A stretch of 46,764 nt of DNA from Dictyobacter vulcani. Its GTDB lineage: Bacteria; Chloroflexota; Ktedonobacteria; Ktedonobacterales; Ktedonobacteraceae. Under the pieces are notes generated by a model that made no database searches, was not told where the DNA came from, and was given only the letters and a program-made list of their open reading frames with translations. Below are positions 17,087-27,037 of this stretch, in pieces; position 1 is the stretch's first letter; each line of letters opens with the position of its first letter. Both the position numbers and the translations under genes were made by a program. The stretch is from contig NZ_BKZW01000007.1 of NCBI RefSeq assembly GCF_008974265.1, forward strand, positions 1 to 46,764. Direction: 5' to 3'.

Positions 17087-19309
17087 ATGGTTCAAGAATA
17101 TATCGAGATTCGTGGCGCTCGCGAGAATAACCTCAAGGATGTCTCGCTGAGGCTGCCCAAGCGCAAAATCACTATTTTTACCGGCGTGTCCGGATCTGGG
17201 AAGTCATCGGTGGTATTTGATACCATCGCCAACGAAGCACAACGGCTGTTGTTCGAGAATTTTAGCATGTTTGTGCGTAGCTTCCTGCCACGCTATCCGC
17301 AACCAGACGCCGATGGGATTGAGAACCTGAGTATGGCGGTGATTGTTGATCAGAAACGCCTGGGTGGCGGATCGCAATCGACGGTGGGCACGGTGACTGA
17401 TATCGCGTCTGTGCTGCGCCTGCTCTTTTCACGCATCGGTCAACCCTATGTGGGCTATGCAAATGCGTTCTCCTTCAACGATCCCCAGGGTATGTGTCTG
17501 GAATGTAATGGGCTTGGCCGCAAGATCGGTATTGGCCTTGACGGACTGATTGATACCACGAAATCGCTGAATGGGGGAGCGGTCATCGCCCCGGGGCTGA
17601 CCGCCGGAGAATGCGATATTTATGGGCTTTCTGGCTTCTTCGACAATGACAAGAAGATAGCCGATTACACAGCAGAGGAACGGGACCTGCTTCTCTACAG
17701 CGAACCGCGCAAACATACGATTCTGCCGTACAACACCTATGAGGGTCTGGTGTACAAGTTCAATCGCAGGTTTGTTGCGCGGGACATCCAGACGCTCTCG
17801 CCACGCATCCGGCAAAAGGTCGAGCCTTTTTTGAAGCTCGGTCCCTGTCCGCTCTGCAAGGGTGCCCGCCTCAATCAGGCCGCCTTAAACTGTAAGGTCA
17901 AGGGATACAATATTGCCGACATGGCAGCGATGGAGGTTGATGAGCTGTTAGAGGTCGTCAAGGATATCACAGAACCGGCGGCGGCGCCAATCGTGCGCAC
18001 ATTGACCGAACGGCTGCAACATCTGGTGGAGATTGGGCTGGAGTATCTCAGCCTGGATCGATCCACCGATACCCTGTCTGGAGGTGAATCGCAGCGGGTC
18101 AAAATGGTCAAGCATCTGAACGGCAGCCTGGTTGATGTCATGTACATCTTTGACGAACCGAGCATCGGACTTCATCCACGCGATGTCCATCGGCTGAACG
18201 AACTCCTGGAACAATTGCGCGACAAAGGGAACACGGTCATTGTCGTAGAGCACGATCCTGATGTGATTACGAAGGCCGATTACATCGTCGATATGGGACC
18301 ATATGCCGGGAGCGAAGGCGGCACGATTGTCTATGAAGGCGATTACGCCGGTCTGCTCCAGGCCGATACGCTGACCGGCAACTATTTGTTGCGTAAGAGG
18401 CCGCTGAAGGAGAGCTTTCGCCAGGCGACCGGAACGCTGCCAATCGTCCACGCGACAGTGAATAATTTGCAGGATGTCAGCGTGAATATTCCCACAGGCG
18501 TACTGACGGTCATCACTGGCGTGGCTGGTTCAGGCAAAAGCTCGCTCATCAATGAAGCCTTTCTCAGTCAGCATCAGAAAGCAATCGTGATTGACCAGGC
18601 GCCCGTGGGCACCTCCAGTCGCTCCAATCCCGCCACCTATACCGGTATTATGGATGAGGTACGCAAGGCCTTCGCGGCCGCCAACAACGTTGACGCCGGT
18701 CTGTTTAGCTTTAACTCCAAGGGAGCCTGCTCTAACTGTCAGGGTCTGGGCGTGACCTACACCGACCTGGGCTTTCTTGAAGGAGTCAAGCTTCCTTGCG
18801 AAGTATGTGAAGGGAAACGCTTTAAGGAAGAGGTACTGACCTATACCTTCAACGGCAAATCCATCGCCGATGTCCTGGGCATGACCATCCACCAGGCGCT
18901 AGAGTTTTTTACCATCAAAGGCGTACGGCCAAAGCTCCAGGCGATGAGCGATGTAGGCCTGGATTACCTGACGCTGGGCCAACCCCTGAGCACGCTCTCC
19001 GGCGGCGAATGCCAGCGAATGAAGTTGGCTAGCGAACTCCACAAACAGGGCAGTATCTATGTCATGGATGAGCCAACCACCGGGCTGCACCTTTCGGATA
19101 TTGGTCGCCTGCTCACCATCATGAACCGGCTGGTAGATGGCGGGAACACCGTAATCGTGATTGAGCACCATCTCGACGTGATCCGCAACGCAGACTGGAT
19201 CATTGATATGGGTCCAGAAGGCGGCAACAAAGGCGGCCAGATCATCTTCGAGGGCACACCGAGAGAACTCCTCGGCGCCAGACATTCGCTAACCAGTCAA
19301 TATCTATAA
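17087..19309 (+). CDS. UvrA-like ABC ATPase (drug-resistance/UvrA2 type)
   Basis: 740 residues, intact, clearly shorter than true UvrA (~940), with the DNA-damage insertion domains reduced. Two ABC cassettes are present: Walker A GVSGSGKSS (residue ~33) and GVAGSGKSS (~485); signatures LSGGESQRV and LSGGECQRM; Walker B MYIFDEPSIGLHP and IYVMDEPTTGLHL. Zinc Cys pairs are seen at CLECNGLG, CPLCKGARL, CSNCQGLG and CEVCEGKRF. Such short UvrA paralogues (DrrC type) are linked to resistance to DNA-binding drugs, binding DNA or drug rather than taking part in core repair. ATG 17087 follows CCGGAGGG at some distance. The 28-bp palindrome at 19314 sits right after the stop. Confidence 0.92.
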   Translation: MVQEYIEIRGARENNLKDVSLRLPKRKITIFTGVSGSGKSSVVFDTIANEAQRLLFENFSMFVRSFLPRYPQPDADGIENLSMAVIVDQKRLGGGSQSTVGTVTDIASVLRLLFSRIGQPYVGYANAFSFNDPQGMCLECNGLGRKIGIGLDGLIDTTKSLNGGAVIAPGLTAGECDIYGLSGFFDNDKKIADYTAEERDLLLYSEPRKHTILPYNTYEGLVYKFNRRFVARDIQTLSPRIRQKVEPFLKLGPCPLCKGARLNQAALNCKVKGYNIADMAAMEVDELLEVVKDITEPAAAPIVRTLTERLQHLVEIGLEYLSLDRSTDTLSGGESQRVKMVKHLNGSLVDVMYIFDEPSIGLHPRDVHRLNELLEQLRDKGNTVIVVEHDPDVITKADYIVDMGPYAGSEGGTIVYEGDYAGLLQADTLTGNYLLRKRPLKESFRQATGTLPIVHATVNNLQDVSVNIPTGVLTVITGVAGSGKSSLINEAFLSQHQKAIVIDQAPVGTSSRSNPATYTGIMDEVRKAFAAANNVDAGLFSFNSKGACSNCQGLGVTYTDLGFLEGVKLPCEVCEGKRFKEEVLTYTFNGKSIADVLGMTIHQALEFFTIKGVRPKLQAMSDVGLDYLTLGQPLSTLSGGECQRMKLASELHKQGSIYVMDEPTTGLHLSDIGRLLTIMNRLVDGGNTVIVIEHHLDVIRNADWIIDMGPEGGNKGGQIIFEGTPRELLGARHSLTSQYL

Positions 19310-19313
19310 CCGT

Positions 19314-19341
19314 ACCGTACCGGCAGCGCTGCCGGTACGGT
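19314..19341. terminator. 28-bp perfect palindrome after UvrA-like gene
   Basis: ACCGTACCGGCAGC and its exact complement, no spacer, starting 5 bases after the stop. The arm GTACCGGCAGCGCT is the same sequence that forms the outer tip of the A and C repeat elements (26238, 26937, 44042). It may be two element tips joined back to back and may act as a terminator. Confidence 0.6.
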
Positions 19342-19568
19342 GGCGCTCTTCCATCAGACGGGCACTGTCCCGGACGCGACCAGAACGCAGCTTTTACCTT
19401 TCTCATCAAATTGCTGTTCACTTGCATTTCTGCGCCATTGCTGCTAGAGTAACTAGCAGTAGAAAGGAGTGCTTGCGAATAGTGGAAACTCTGCTATTTC
19501 ATCTTTTCTGCTCAGACAAGCCGATCAATGAGTTGCAGGTGTATTGACAATTTTTTTTCGAGGCCATA
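19342..19568. other. Intergenic region upstream of histidine kinase
   Basis: About 225 bp without a gene. A short inverted pair CTGCTAGAGTAACTAGCAG is at about 19440-19458. The promoter of the kinase should be here; none was assigned. Confidence 0.4.
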
Positions 19569-20752
19569 ATGCAAAGGAACGAACGTCCTGGAGAGCCTCA
19601 CGAGCAGGGGAATCGCAGGAGACGGAGTTGGTGGCGTGCTCCTCTCGTTGGCTATCTACTGGCTTTTCCTTTTGTTGGGGTATCCCTCCTCGTGCCGGCA
19701 TTCGAAGCCACCCTGGGAATCGACAACCGTTTTATTGGGTCAACCAGCTACATTGTGACGATTGTCATTGGACTCGTGTGGGGCATTGGTCCGGCTCTAT
19801 TCTCCATTGTACTCAGTGTGCTTGCTTTGGATTATTTTATTATCCCCCCGGTTGGCACTTTCACCTTTCACACCTGGAAAGATATCGTAGTTTTCATCCC
19901 CTTTATAATTGCACAACTTTTTTTGCTGTTCCTGTTTGTTCTACGAGAGAGAGATCGGCAGCGTCTATTGCTAGCTGAACAGGAGGCGCGCACACAGGCG
20001 CGAGAATTAGCAGAGAATAATCAGGCGCTTGCCGAAAACAATACCAAATTGGCACAGATGGATCAGCTCAAAGACCAGTTTCTTTCACGAGCCGCTCATG
20101 AGTTAAAGACACCAGTCGCCACCATACGCGGATATGTCCAGATTACTACACGCAGTCTCGCCAAAGAACAAAATCTACCCGCGAGCCTCACAAACCTGCC
20201 TGCTCAATTAGCAAAGGTGGAGGCGCAAACACGGCGCCTGCATGCATTAGTTGATGACCTGCTTGACCTGAGTAGTTTGCAAACGGGCGGACTCCCCTTG
20301 CGACTGGCTCCCTGTGATCTCACTTGTCTGTGCCGTGAAGTTGTGGAAGAGCAAATTACCCTGACTGGCCGCCATGTGGATCTAGAACTGCCTCCAGCCC
20401 CCTTTATGATCCAGCTTGATAGCGAACGCATCTCACAAGTACTCATAAACGTACTCACCAATGCCATCAAGTATTCCCCAGGGATGCAACCATACGGGTA
20501 AGCATGAGACAGGAGCAAAATAAGGTGCTACTCCAGATCCACAATACCGGTTCACACATTCCTTTAGAACAACAGCAACACATCTTCGAGCTCTTTTACC
20601 GTGCACCCATCGCCCGATCATCCACAAAACAAGGCTGGGGGCTCGGTCTGGCCATCAGCAAAGAAATCGTTGAACGCCACGGCGGACAGATGTGGGTGGA
20701 ATCAGCAGAGGGCAAAGGCACAACCTTTTCCGTGAGCCTCCCCAATCCGTGA
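19569..20752 (+). CDS. Sensor histidine kinase with DUF4118-type membrane domain (one frameshift)
   Basis: N-terminal ~110 residues hold four membrane segments (LLAFPFVGVSLLVPAF, YIVTIVIGLVWGIGPALFS, IVLSVLALDYFIIPP, IVVFIPFIIAQLFLLFLF), as in KdpD-like DUF4118 sensors with almost no outside loop. A coiled linker (EARTQARELAENNQALAENN) leads to the HisKA box AAHELKTPVATIRGY with the phospho-accepting His, then the N box INVLTNAIKYSPG. The frame breaks at 20480: adding one G to a GGG run gives PGDATIRVSMRQEQ and connects to the G boxes GWGLGLAISKEIVERHGGQM. Total about 394 residues. No response regulator is adjacent, so its partner is unknown. Terminator follows at 20786. Confidence 0.87.
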
Positions 20753-20785
20753 GCCCCCTCGCTCGGCTGCAACCTGTCCGCGTCC

Positions 20786-20822
20786 GAGCAGGTTTCCTGG
20801 CGTACCGGCAGGAAACCTGCTC
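20786..20822. terminator. Hairpin between convergent kinase and DUF998 genes
   Basis: Perfect 14-bp stem GAGCAGGTTTCCTG (20786-20799) with CAGGAAACCTGCTC (20809-20822). Placed between two convergent genes, so likely bidirectional. The loop holds GTACCGG, again like repeat-element tips. Confidence 0.65.
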
Positions 20823-20826
20823 AATG

Positions 20827-21573
20827 CTATGCTACGCTGTCTGCATTTACGATGGTTGATGTTTCAGACTGCGGGGCAGTACGCAGCATGACGGCGGTGG
20901 CGCTGATTATATACCAGGCTAAGGGCGCGATCACGAGCATGACGCGATTGATGATCCCGTCATGGGGAGGGTTGGGATTGCCGATGAAACCCGCGACCAG
21001 GCCGGCGCGATCAGGTTGACGACGGCGATGGCGGTAAAGATAAACAGCGGGATCCGATAATGAGGCTGTAGATGCCGTAGATGCGCCAGTTCCGCGTCAT
21101 AATACACCTGAGACCCAGGATCAGCCAGGCGATCGTGAGGGGCAGGAAGACGGAATCGAAGGCGATCTGGTGCAGAATCGCGGGCCAGCCAAACTGCGGG
21201 CCAGAAAGGTGTTGGGAATGAACAAACCAGCCAGAATCCAGCCCAGGTCGGAGAGCGCCAGGAAGATACAGCCAGCATAGAGCCAGTTCCGGCCGAGGAT
21301 GGGACGCATGCGCTGGCGATAACCAAGCATGAAAGCCAGCAGCAATAGACCAAAAACAATAAAGTTGATCTGCTGGATCCAGCCATAGCTGCCTACTTCC
21401 AGATAACTGATCGCCTCATTGTCGACCGAGTAGCCCGGCTTCAAAAAGCCATCCAGCATAAAAACTACGAAAAAAAGAAGAGGGGCGATAATACCAGCCC
21501 ATAGAAGCCAGCGCTGAGAGCCGCTGGCCTTGCCTCCAGTGCTAGACACTGCATCGGTTCCACGAATTGACAT
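20827..21573 (-). CDS. DUF998-like membrane protein (about three frameshifts)
   Basis: ATG 21573 (after GGAGACTTT) is preferred to TTG 21579. The N-terminal part shows a membrane segment WAGIIAPLLFFVVFMLDGFL followed by the family signature LKPGYSVDNEAISYLEVGSY, then INFIVFGLLLLAFMLGYR. The frame breaks near 21180 (C run), near 21050 and near 21020; the pieces continue as ILHQIAFDSVFLPLTIAWLI, PLFIFTAIAVVNLIA, AGLVAGFIGNPNPPHDGIIN and LVIAPLAWYIISATAVMLR, which is the expected DUF998 course with six segments. Stop TAG at 20827-20829. Repaired length is about 245 residues. Function of the family is unknown. Confidence 0.72.
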
Positions 21574-21735
21574 CTTCAAAGTCTCCTTTCAAGGCGACAA
21601 TGAACGCTCGCTTCCAGAAGAAAGCCAGCATGTTTGACATGATGTGGAGTTGTCTATGTACCAGAGGAAATATACCATATTCAGCAAGATAAATACATAC
21701 TGAATCATATAAAAAGAAATAAAGACATGTATATA

Positions 21736-22249
21736 TTATAGGAAAGGAGGTATTACGAATATGAACAGGAGCAGCAGGATCATGCTGATCAGTAACGCGA
21801 TCAATGAGAGCAGGCGTCCCTTCGACCAGTCAAGATTTGCTGTATTGAATATGGCCACACCGGCTATGAGCAGGGCAAACACCGAGCCAAAGCTTCCCAT
21901 TAACGTAACCATAAGTCCTCCCATGCTACGCAGAAGAAACCAGGCCAGCACGGCCGTCAGCACACTACATCCCAGACTTACAAGCGCGGGCCAGTAGAGG
22001 TGTTGCCGTGTTTGGTTGGTTATCAGCAAACCCATCATCATTAGTAGCAGGCCCAGTAACAAACACGGGACTCCGAGGAACATGATAAGCAATATATTCT
22101 CCAGGCCACAAAAATCATTGGAAGGCGCACAGGTGGCATGCATCAATACATACCAGCGGAAAAAACGGCCACCCCATACCAATCACAGCTATCGCGATCC
22201 CCGCTACGATCAACCCGAACTTATTGCTTCGGTTCTCCATCGACCCCAT
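21736..22249 (-). CDS. Small membrane protein, unknown (one frameshift)
   Basis: ATG 22249 follows AAGGAAGG. The start MGSMENRSNKFGLIVAGIAI holds the first membrane segment. The frame then shifts in a T run near 22152 (six should be five), giving PFFRWYVLMHATCAPSND. Three more segments follow: ILLIMFLGVPCLLLGLLLMM, a central LVSLGCSVLTAVLAWFLL, and SLIALLISMILLLLFIFVI at the C-terminus. About 170 residues. Two Cys (CAPSNDFCG) lie in the first outside loop. No family recognised. The gene stands alone; it diverges from the sigma factor gene. Confidence 0.6.
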
Positions 22250-22542
22250 AGCATCCTTCCTTTCACTTATTGAAGAAATGGACACATAACAACATATTTT
22301 TTAAAGTAATGCTGAACACCACATACACAATGAAACGCTATCCTATCTTAAAATTATATGGTTCCGCTTCCTACATCGACAGTGTCAAATAACCTATTTA
22401 TATTCATTGTACCTGCAAGCCACACACAATGTCCGCTTTTAGCTACTGGCATTGTTCTGTTGGTAAAGGGTTTCTGATTGAGCATAATCTATAGATACAA
22501 GAAACTTCTATATAGAACGAGAAGAAATGAGACAGATATGTG
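22250..22542. other. Divergent promoter region before sigma factor operon
   Basis: AT-rich, about 290 bp, no gene. Contains the candidate promoter at 22460-22488. Confidence 0.5.
22460..22488 (+). promoter_or_regulatory. Candidate sigma70-like promoter of the sigma/anti-sigma operon
   Basis: TTGGTA (22460-22465), 17-bp spacer, CATAAT (22483-22488); 55 bp before the sigma gene start. Confidence 0.4.
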
Positions 22543-23142
22543 ATGAATCTATCTTCTTTTGCGGGTGAGTTTGATGTAATCCAGCAGGCTCAAGCCGGGG
22601 ATCACGAGGCGTTTCGCAGCCTGGTTGTGATCTATGAGCCACCGTTGCTGGCCTATCTCTGGCGCATGCTGGGTGATCGAGATGATGCCTATGATATTGC
22701 GCAAGAAACGTTTATCGCGGCCTATTACGCGCTGCCACGCTGGCAAGCACCCGAGCAGTTGCGCCAGGAGGAGCATCCCCTGACCCCCTGGCTCTATCGC
22801 ATTGCCACGAACCGGGCGTTCACATTACTGAAAAAGCAATCCAATCTGCGCACGCTGGTTCCCCAGCATAATGAGGATGAGAGACAGGATATGATGGAGA
22901 CACCGCCTGAGATGCCACTGGAGGAACGGCTGGCTGTACGCGATTTGTTGCAGGAGGCGTTGCGCCACCTATCGGAGGAGGATGCACTCTGCCTGGTACT
23001 ACGCTTCGTGGCCGGTGAGCGCTATGCCGAGATCGCCACGGCCATCGGCATCAGTACAGAAGCGGCCCGTAAACGCGTCACGCGCAGCCTGAACGCCCTG
23101 CGCACGATCTATATGAAACTGGATAGTGAGGTGGCACGATGA
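22543..23142 (+). CDS. ECF RNA polymerase sigma factor
   Basis: About 199 residues, intact. Region 2 is clear: AFRSLVVIYEPPLLAYLWRM, then DRDDAYDIAQETFIAAYYAL (-10 binding helix), and WLYRIATNRAFTLLKKQ. Region 4 is RHLSEEDALCLVLRFVAGER followed by the helix-turn-helix YAEIATAIGISTEAARKRVT that reads the -35 element. ATG 22543 is preferred over GTG 22540. The stop overlaps the next gene's start by four bases (ATGA), a translational coupling typical of a sigma factor and its anti-sigma factor. The signal sensed is unknown. Confidence 0.93.
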   Translation: MNLSSFAGEFDVIQQAQAGDHEAFRSLVVIYEPPLLAYLWRMLGDRDDAYDIAQETFIAAYYALPRWQAPEQLRQEEHPLTPWLYRIATNRAFTLLKKQSNLRTLVPQHNEDERQDMMETPPEMPLEERLAVRDLLQEALRHLSEEDALCLVLRFVAGERYAEIATAIGISTEAARKRVTRSLNALRTIYMKLDSEVAR

Positions 23143-24209
23143 ATAAGTTTATACTGCACGACGCTGAGCCTACATGTACAGCTATAAGCGAGTTACTGGA
23201 TGCCTATTCAACCAATGAAGTATCCATACAGGAACAGCAACAGGTAGAGCAGCACCTATCATCCTGCCAGCACTGCCAGCAACGCCTCGCAGAAATCCAC
23301 TGGCTCAGAAAGATGCTCCTGGAAACCGAACCAGTAGTCCAGGACGCCACACCGGCACGCCCGACATCCAACCTGGCGGATGCTGTCATAGCGAATCTAC
23401 AAAAAAATGCAGCAGCAAGTTCGCAGATATCCACACCAGTTGTCCTGGCACATAAGCGCCGCACAGTCAGCAAGCGCTGGCAACGCCCACTCCTGCTACT
23501 GGTGGCCGCGATCTGCCTAGTGCTGGCTGGTACCTTCCTTTTAGACTATATGCAATATCAACCGGCGATCAAGCAAGCACCCGGGGGCCCCTCGGTTGCT
23601 AAGCAATCTCCATCAATAATATCCTGGACCACGCAACCTGATCAGGACGCGATCTCTAATCGCGATGGCTTCTTCTCACTGCTGGGCATCAGTATCAACA
23701 AAGAAGAGTATGGCTTCTTCTATGTCTATCGGGCCAACCAGGGCACCATCCGGCCCAGGTTGACGGTGACAACCTACCAGACAGATAAACCGAGGACATT
23801 AACCAACTTGCCAACAAGCATACAGGTCCTGGGTCATGTAGGCCCCTATGAGGCGGGCTACATCTATGCGCCCGCCACGGATCACGTGCAACAGCATGTC
23901 ATGCTACGCGCTTTCAAACCCGGCCAGACCAGCGTAGCCTGGCAACTGACACCCCTGATACAAATCATGCCCATTTCCCACATGGACTCAAGCTGGACAT
24001 TCCTCTATGTAGATCAAAAGGCGCATCCAGAGATTCAGTGGACAGGACCGATCAGAAAACAGGCGGTATCACTGATCAAATATACACCCACCGGAGCCAG
24101 GAAAGCCAGTCCGATCTATATGTTTTTCCTCGGAAAAGATTCACACACACTGCGAATAATCACCAAAGAAGACTATCTCAAGCTCGCAGGACCCGAAAAT
24201 TTCTTTTAA
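23139..24209 (+). CDS. Membrane anti-sigma factor with zinc-finger N-terminus
   Basis: 356 residues. Residues about 15-60 form a zf-HC2/ASD-type domain with H..C..C spacing: EQQQVEQHLSSCQHCQQRLA. A single membrane segment is near residues 115-135 (LLLLVAAICLVLAGTFLLDY). The outside part (about 220 residues) contains GYIYAPATDHVQQHVMLRAF and a C-terminal half rich in beta strands, with no recognised enzyme or ligand domain; it is probably the sensor. By family logic the N-terminal domain holds the partner sigma factor at the membrane until a signal frees it. Coupled start with the sigma gene; terminator at 24262-24304. Confidence 0.85.
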   Translation: MNKFILHDAEPTCTAISELLDAYSTNEVSIQEQQQVEQHLSSCQHCQQRLAEIHWLRKMLLETEPVVQDATPARPTSNLADAVIANLQKNAAASSQISTPVVLAHKRRTVSKRWQRPLLLLVAAICLVLAGTFLLDYMQYQPAIKQAPGGPSVAKQSPSIISWTTQPDQDAISNRDGFFSLLGISINKEEYGFFYVYRANQGTIRPRLTVTTYQTDKPRTLTNLPTSIQVLGHVGPYEAGYIYAPATDHVQQHVMLRAFKPGQTSVAWQLTPLIQIMPISHMDSSWTFLYVDQKAHPEIQWTGPIRKQAVSLIKYTPTGARKASPIYMFFLGKDSHTLRIITKEDYLKLAGPENFF

Positions 24210-24261
24210 ATACAGACAATAATTGGCTTGAACCCCTTGCTACGGTATCAGTTAGTAACAT

Positions 24262-24304
24262 AAGGTGAGTGAGATTCTCCAGGCCGGGGAATCTCACTCA
24301 CCTT
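24262..24304. terminator. Bidirectional terminator
   Basis: Perfect 15-bp stem AAGGTGAGTGAGATT (24262-24276) with 24290-24304 and a 13-nt loop, between convergent genes. Confidence 0.85.
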
Positions 24305-24308
24305 TATG

Positions 24309-25085
24309 CTAAGCCAGTTCGGCGGCGAGTACTTCGCGCACGCGGCGCCAGGCATCCTCTGCTGCAGCCGGACGATAACTCTCGCCTGCTTCGTAGAAGA
24401 AGCGGTGCGCTGTGTCGGGATAGCTCACCAGTTCGTGTCTGATATTGGCCGCCTGCAGTTCGTGGGCAATAGCTTCACGTTGCGCAGCCGAGATGAGGTT
24501 ATCTTGCTCGCCAACAAGCAATAACAGGTATCCATCATGTTCAGCCATGCCAGGTGTCAGGGACAGCGTAGGGGTCGGTTGGCTGACAGGAATATCCTGA
24601 GTCGTGAGCCAGCCTGGATAAAAGGCCACCGTTGCCTTGAGATCTAATTGGGTTGCGGCAAGATAGGCAATATGCCCACCAACGCTTAAACCCACCATGC
24701 CAATCTTTGGACATTGCTGCTCAGTGCGCAGGTAGGTCATGGCGGCACGCACATCATTGATCGCTTGCTGGCGAGTGAGCTGATGCAACAATTCAAAGCC
24801 ACGAGTGCGACCTTCGGCCGTCGCTTCCAACTCTATGCCGGGCGCAGAACGGTGATAAAAATCAGGCGCGAGTGCCACATAACCAAGTTGGGCAATGCGC
24901 TCGACAAGATGGCGGATATAGCCAGTCACACCAAAAAGTTCACAGCCAACGATCACCCCGGGATACCTGCCCGGAGCCTGCGGGCGTGCCATATAGGCAC
25001 CCATAGTGGATGAACCCGCCTCCTCATCTACAATGATCTCAACAGATCCCGTAGTAATCATATATGGTTCGCTAGCTTGAGACAT
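24309..25085 (-). CDS. Dienelactone-hydrolase-like alpha/beta hydrolase (Ser variant)
   Basis: ATG 25085 (MSQASEPYMITTGSVEI) is preferred over an upstream in-frame ATG at 25106 because AAGGGGAT lies at proper distance. 258 residues. The fold shows YPGVIVGCELFGVTGYIRHL near residue 45 and FYHRSAPGIE. The nucleophile elbow reads GMVGLSVGGHIA, with Ser where classic dienelactone hydrolases have Cys. The Asp is in LLVGEQDNLIS and the His in YPDTAHRFF. Classic enzymes open dienelactone in chlorocatechol breakdown; with Ser this may be a broader carboxylesterase. No catabolic neighbours are present. Confidence 0.87.
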   Translation of the reverse strand: MSQASEPYMITTGSVEIIVDEEAGSSTMGAYMARPQAPGRYPGVIVGCELFGVTGYIRHLVERIAQLGYVALAPDFYHRSAPGIELEATAEGRTRGFELLHQLTRQQAINDVRAAMTYLRTEQQCPKIGMVGLSVGGHIAYLAATQLDLKATVAFYPGWLTTQDIPVSQPTPTLSLTPGMAEHDGYLLLLVGEQDNLISAAQREAIAHELQAANIRHELVSYPDTAHRFFYEAGESYRPAAAEDAWRRVREVLAAELA

Positions 25086-25411
25086 ACAAATCCCCTTTTT
25101 CCTCATATGTGCTGTTTGTTACCTTGCCCTCAAGGAGGCTATTCACTCTGCTCAGAAGCAGCCCCAGGATCAAATGGAGCGCCTTGTCAAGTCTGCAACC
25201 TGCTGGATCGAGAATTCTGTTTCCATGCAAGAACTATACAACCTTAAGTTCACTCCAGGTCAAGGGGATATCAAGGGAATTCTTCCTCAATTACTAATTC
25301 AAACCAGATAGGTGCCATAAACAGCATATTGACAGTAAAATCCTTCTTGCCTCTTGTTTCTTTTACTGCTATACTTGCTCTACCTAAGCTCATCTTTTAA
25401 GGAGACCCCTT

Positions 25412-26208
25412 ATGCAATCAAGCCAGGATACTCTCAGCAGCAAGAACGCATTGCGTGTCATCCTGATCATCATTGGCATTATTATCCCGCTAGCTTTATT
25501 AACTTGCTAATGTTGATCTCGCTGATCGTCTTTCCACTCCCATTCATACCGGCCCCACCTGATATGCTTCATCAGATCGCACGTATAGCGTTCGTGGCTT
25601 TCTGGATTATTGCCTGGTTCATAGGGATCGGCTATCTAACCCGCATTATTATACAGAGTAGACGTAATCAAGCATTGGGAATGCACGTGGAGCTCCCAAA
25701 ATGGATCATATCCCCATTAAAGCCTCTACATGCCATAGCCATTCTCATAATCTTCTGCTTCTTCAAGACGCTGTATCAAATAATCTTCCTCAATGAGCCA
25801 TTTTCCATTCCTCTAATATTCAGTTGGATAACATTTCCAATCCTGTATATAACCCTGCTCTTGAGCATTCAATCGATCAAACTGAATATATGGGAGAGGA
25901 AAGCCGTATCAGATCCATATGCAATACTGGCGATAGTTGGCTATAGCTTCGGCGCGATCAGCTGGTTCTTTGTCTGTACAATCTATCTCTTCAGCCTACC
26001 ATTTGCGATTGTTGGTATATTCTTATCGCTTGTCGGACGCATATCAATTACCCGCAAATCACTGGCCAATTGGGGACTGGGGTTCTCCATAATCGGTTTC
26101 CTGGCACCAATTATAGTTATCCTCATCAGTATGGTCATCAACCACTGCCCCAGTTGGCCCGGATGGCACTGCTCTATTCCTGTCGCAATAGATGAACTTT
26201 TTCAGTAA
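25412..26208 (+). CDS. Polytopic membrane protein, unknown (one frameshift)
   Basis: ATG 25412 is preceded by TTAAGGAGACCCC, a strong ribosome site. The first 28 residues (MQSSQDTLSSKNALRVILII) enter a membrane segment; the frame breaks near 25493 where adding one C to CCC gives IIIPASFINLLMLISLIVF. The rest reads through to TAA 26208 with about seven segments, including AFVAFWIIAWFIGIGYLTRI, AIAILIIFCFFKTLYQII, ILYITLLLSIQSIKLNI and FVCTIYLFSLPFAIVGIFL. About 265 residues. No family recognised. An A/C composite repeat starts 30 bp after the stop. Confidence 0.65.
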
Positions 26209-26237
26209 ACAAAGAAAATACGAGCAGGAATCCCGGC

Positions 26238-26937
26238 GTACCGGCAGCGCTCGTCGCCAATACGTTTCGGTTATGGATGGAATGGCTACAATGGTGGCAT
26301 GATCATGAAGCAACGCATGCAAAAATGATCAAGAGAGATACAAATGGTAGGTTCGACCCTTTGGGTCGATTGTCTCTCCCCACACGAACGCATTGCCTCA
26401 CATGGCATAGCTTGCTCATGGTCAAGCAAGGATAGTATGCAGGGAACCAATCGACCCAAAGGGTCGAACCTACTTTCGTTCATCTCCTCTAGGGATCAAA
26501 CCGTCCCTGGGCTTAAGCGAAACGTTGAGAGATGGTTCGACGTGACCAGCAAGCCATGTGTACGTCGAGTGGGCGCCACACGCGGAGGCCGCACTGCTGC
26601 GTTTGCGCAGGCCAGCGTGCAAGAACGATGCGCAGTGCTGTGGCGCCTCCAGGGATCGTGGGTGCCGTGCCGTTGCCTGCTCGCACAGCAACGTGGTAGA
26701 AGAGCACGTGGATCCTCCCCGTACCTTCTCGGAGAGGATCGCGAACCATAATCCGTCTCGGTGGAGGCGCCACAGGCATGCGATGCTCTTTGAGCCCCTC
26801 GCTCCACCATCACGCCGCATGCCGACCTCCGCGTGTGGCGCCCTCTCCACGGATGATTCGCTGCTTTTCTCCACAACGTCTTTCGCAGCCACAAAAATCG
26901 TTAACCGAAAAATATTGGCGACCAGCGCTGCCGGTAC
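26238..26937 (+). mobile_element. Composite non-coding element made of A, B and C modules
   Basis: Bounded by inverted tips GTACCGGCAGCGCTCG (26238) and its partner AGCGCTGCCGGTAC (ending 26937), each next to a CCAATACGTTTCG-like block. From left to right it holds a C-like core (GGAATGGCTACAATG, GATCAAGAGAG), a complete B element (26347-26473) and a full A core (about 26555-26870). The A core keeps its inner pair GGCGCCTCCA (26642) and TGGAGGCGCC (to 26770). The outer pair has one uncompensated mismatch here. No gene. Confidence 0.8.
26347..26473 (+). repeat. Family B element, copy 1
   Basis: 127 bp with perfect 26-bp inverted ends. Each end is GTAGGTTCG, then a small hairpin (TCGACCC..GGGTCGA), then CGATTG. 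Confidence 0.9.
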
Positions 26938-27037
26938 GGGGGGCTTGATTGACAAGCTGGGCTTTTTTGATTACGATACGCATAAATGGGAATGATGCTA
27001 TTTCTATGTTATAGGCTATAGGAAGGCGTGGGATATC

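Noticed and set aside
25328..25378. TTGACA and TATACT as a promoter before the 25412 gene
   Set aside because: Spacing is about 35 bp, far from the usual 16-18.
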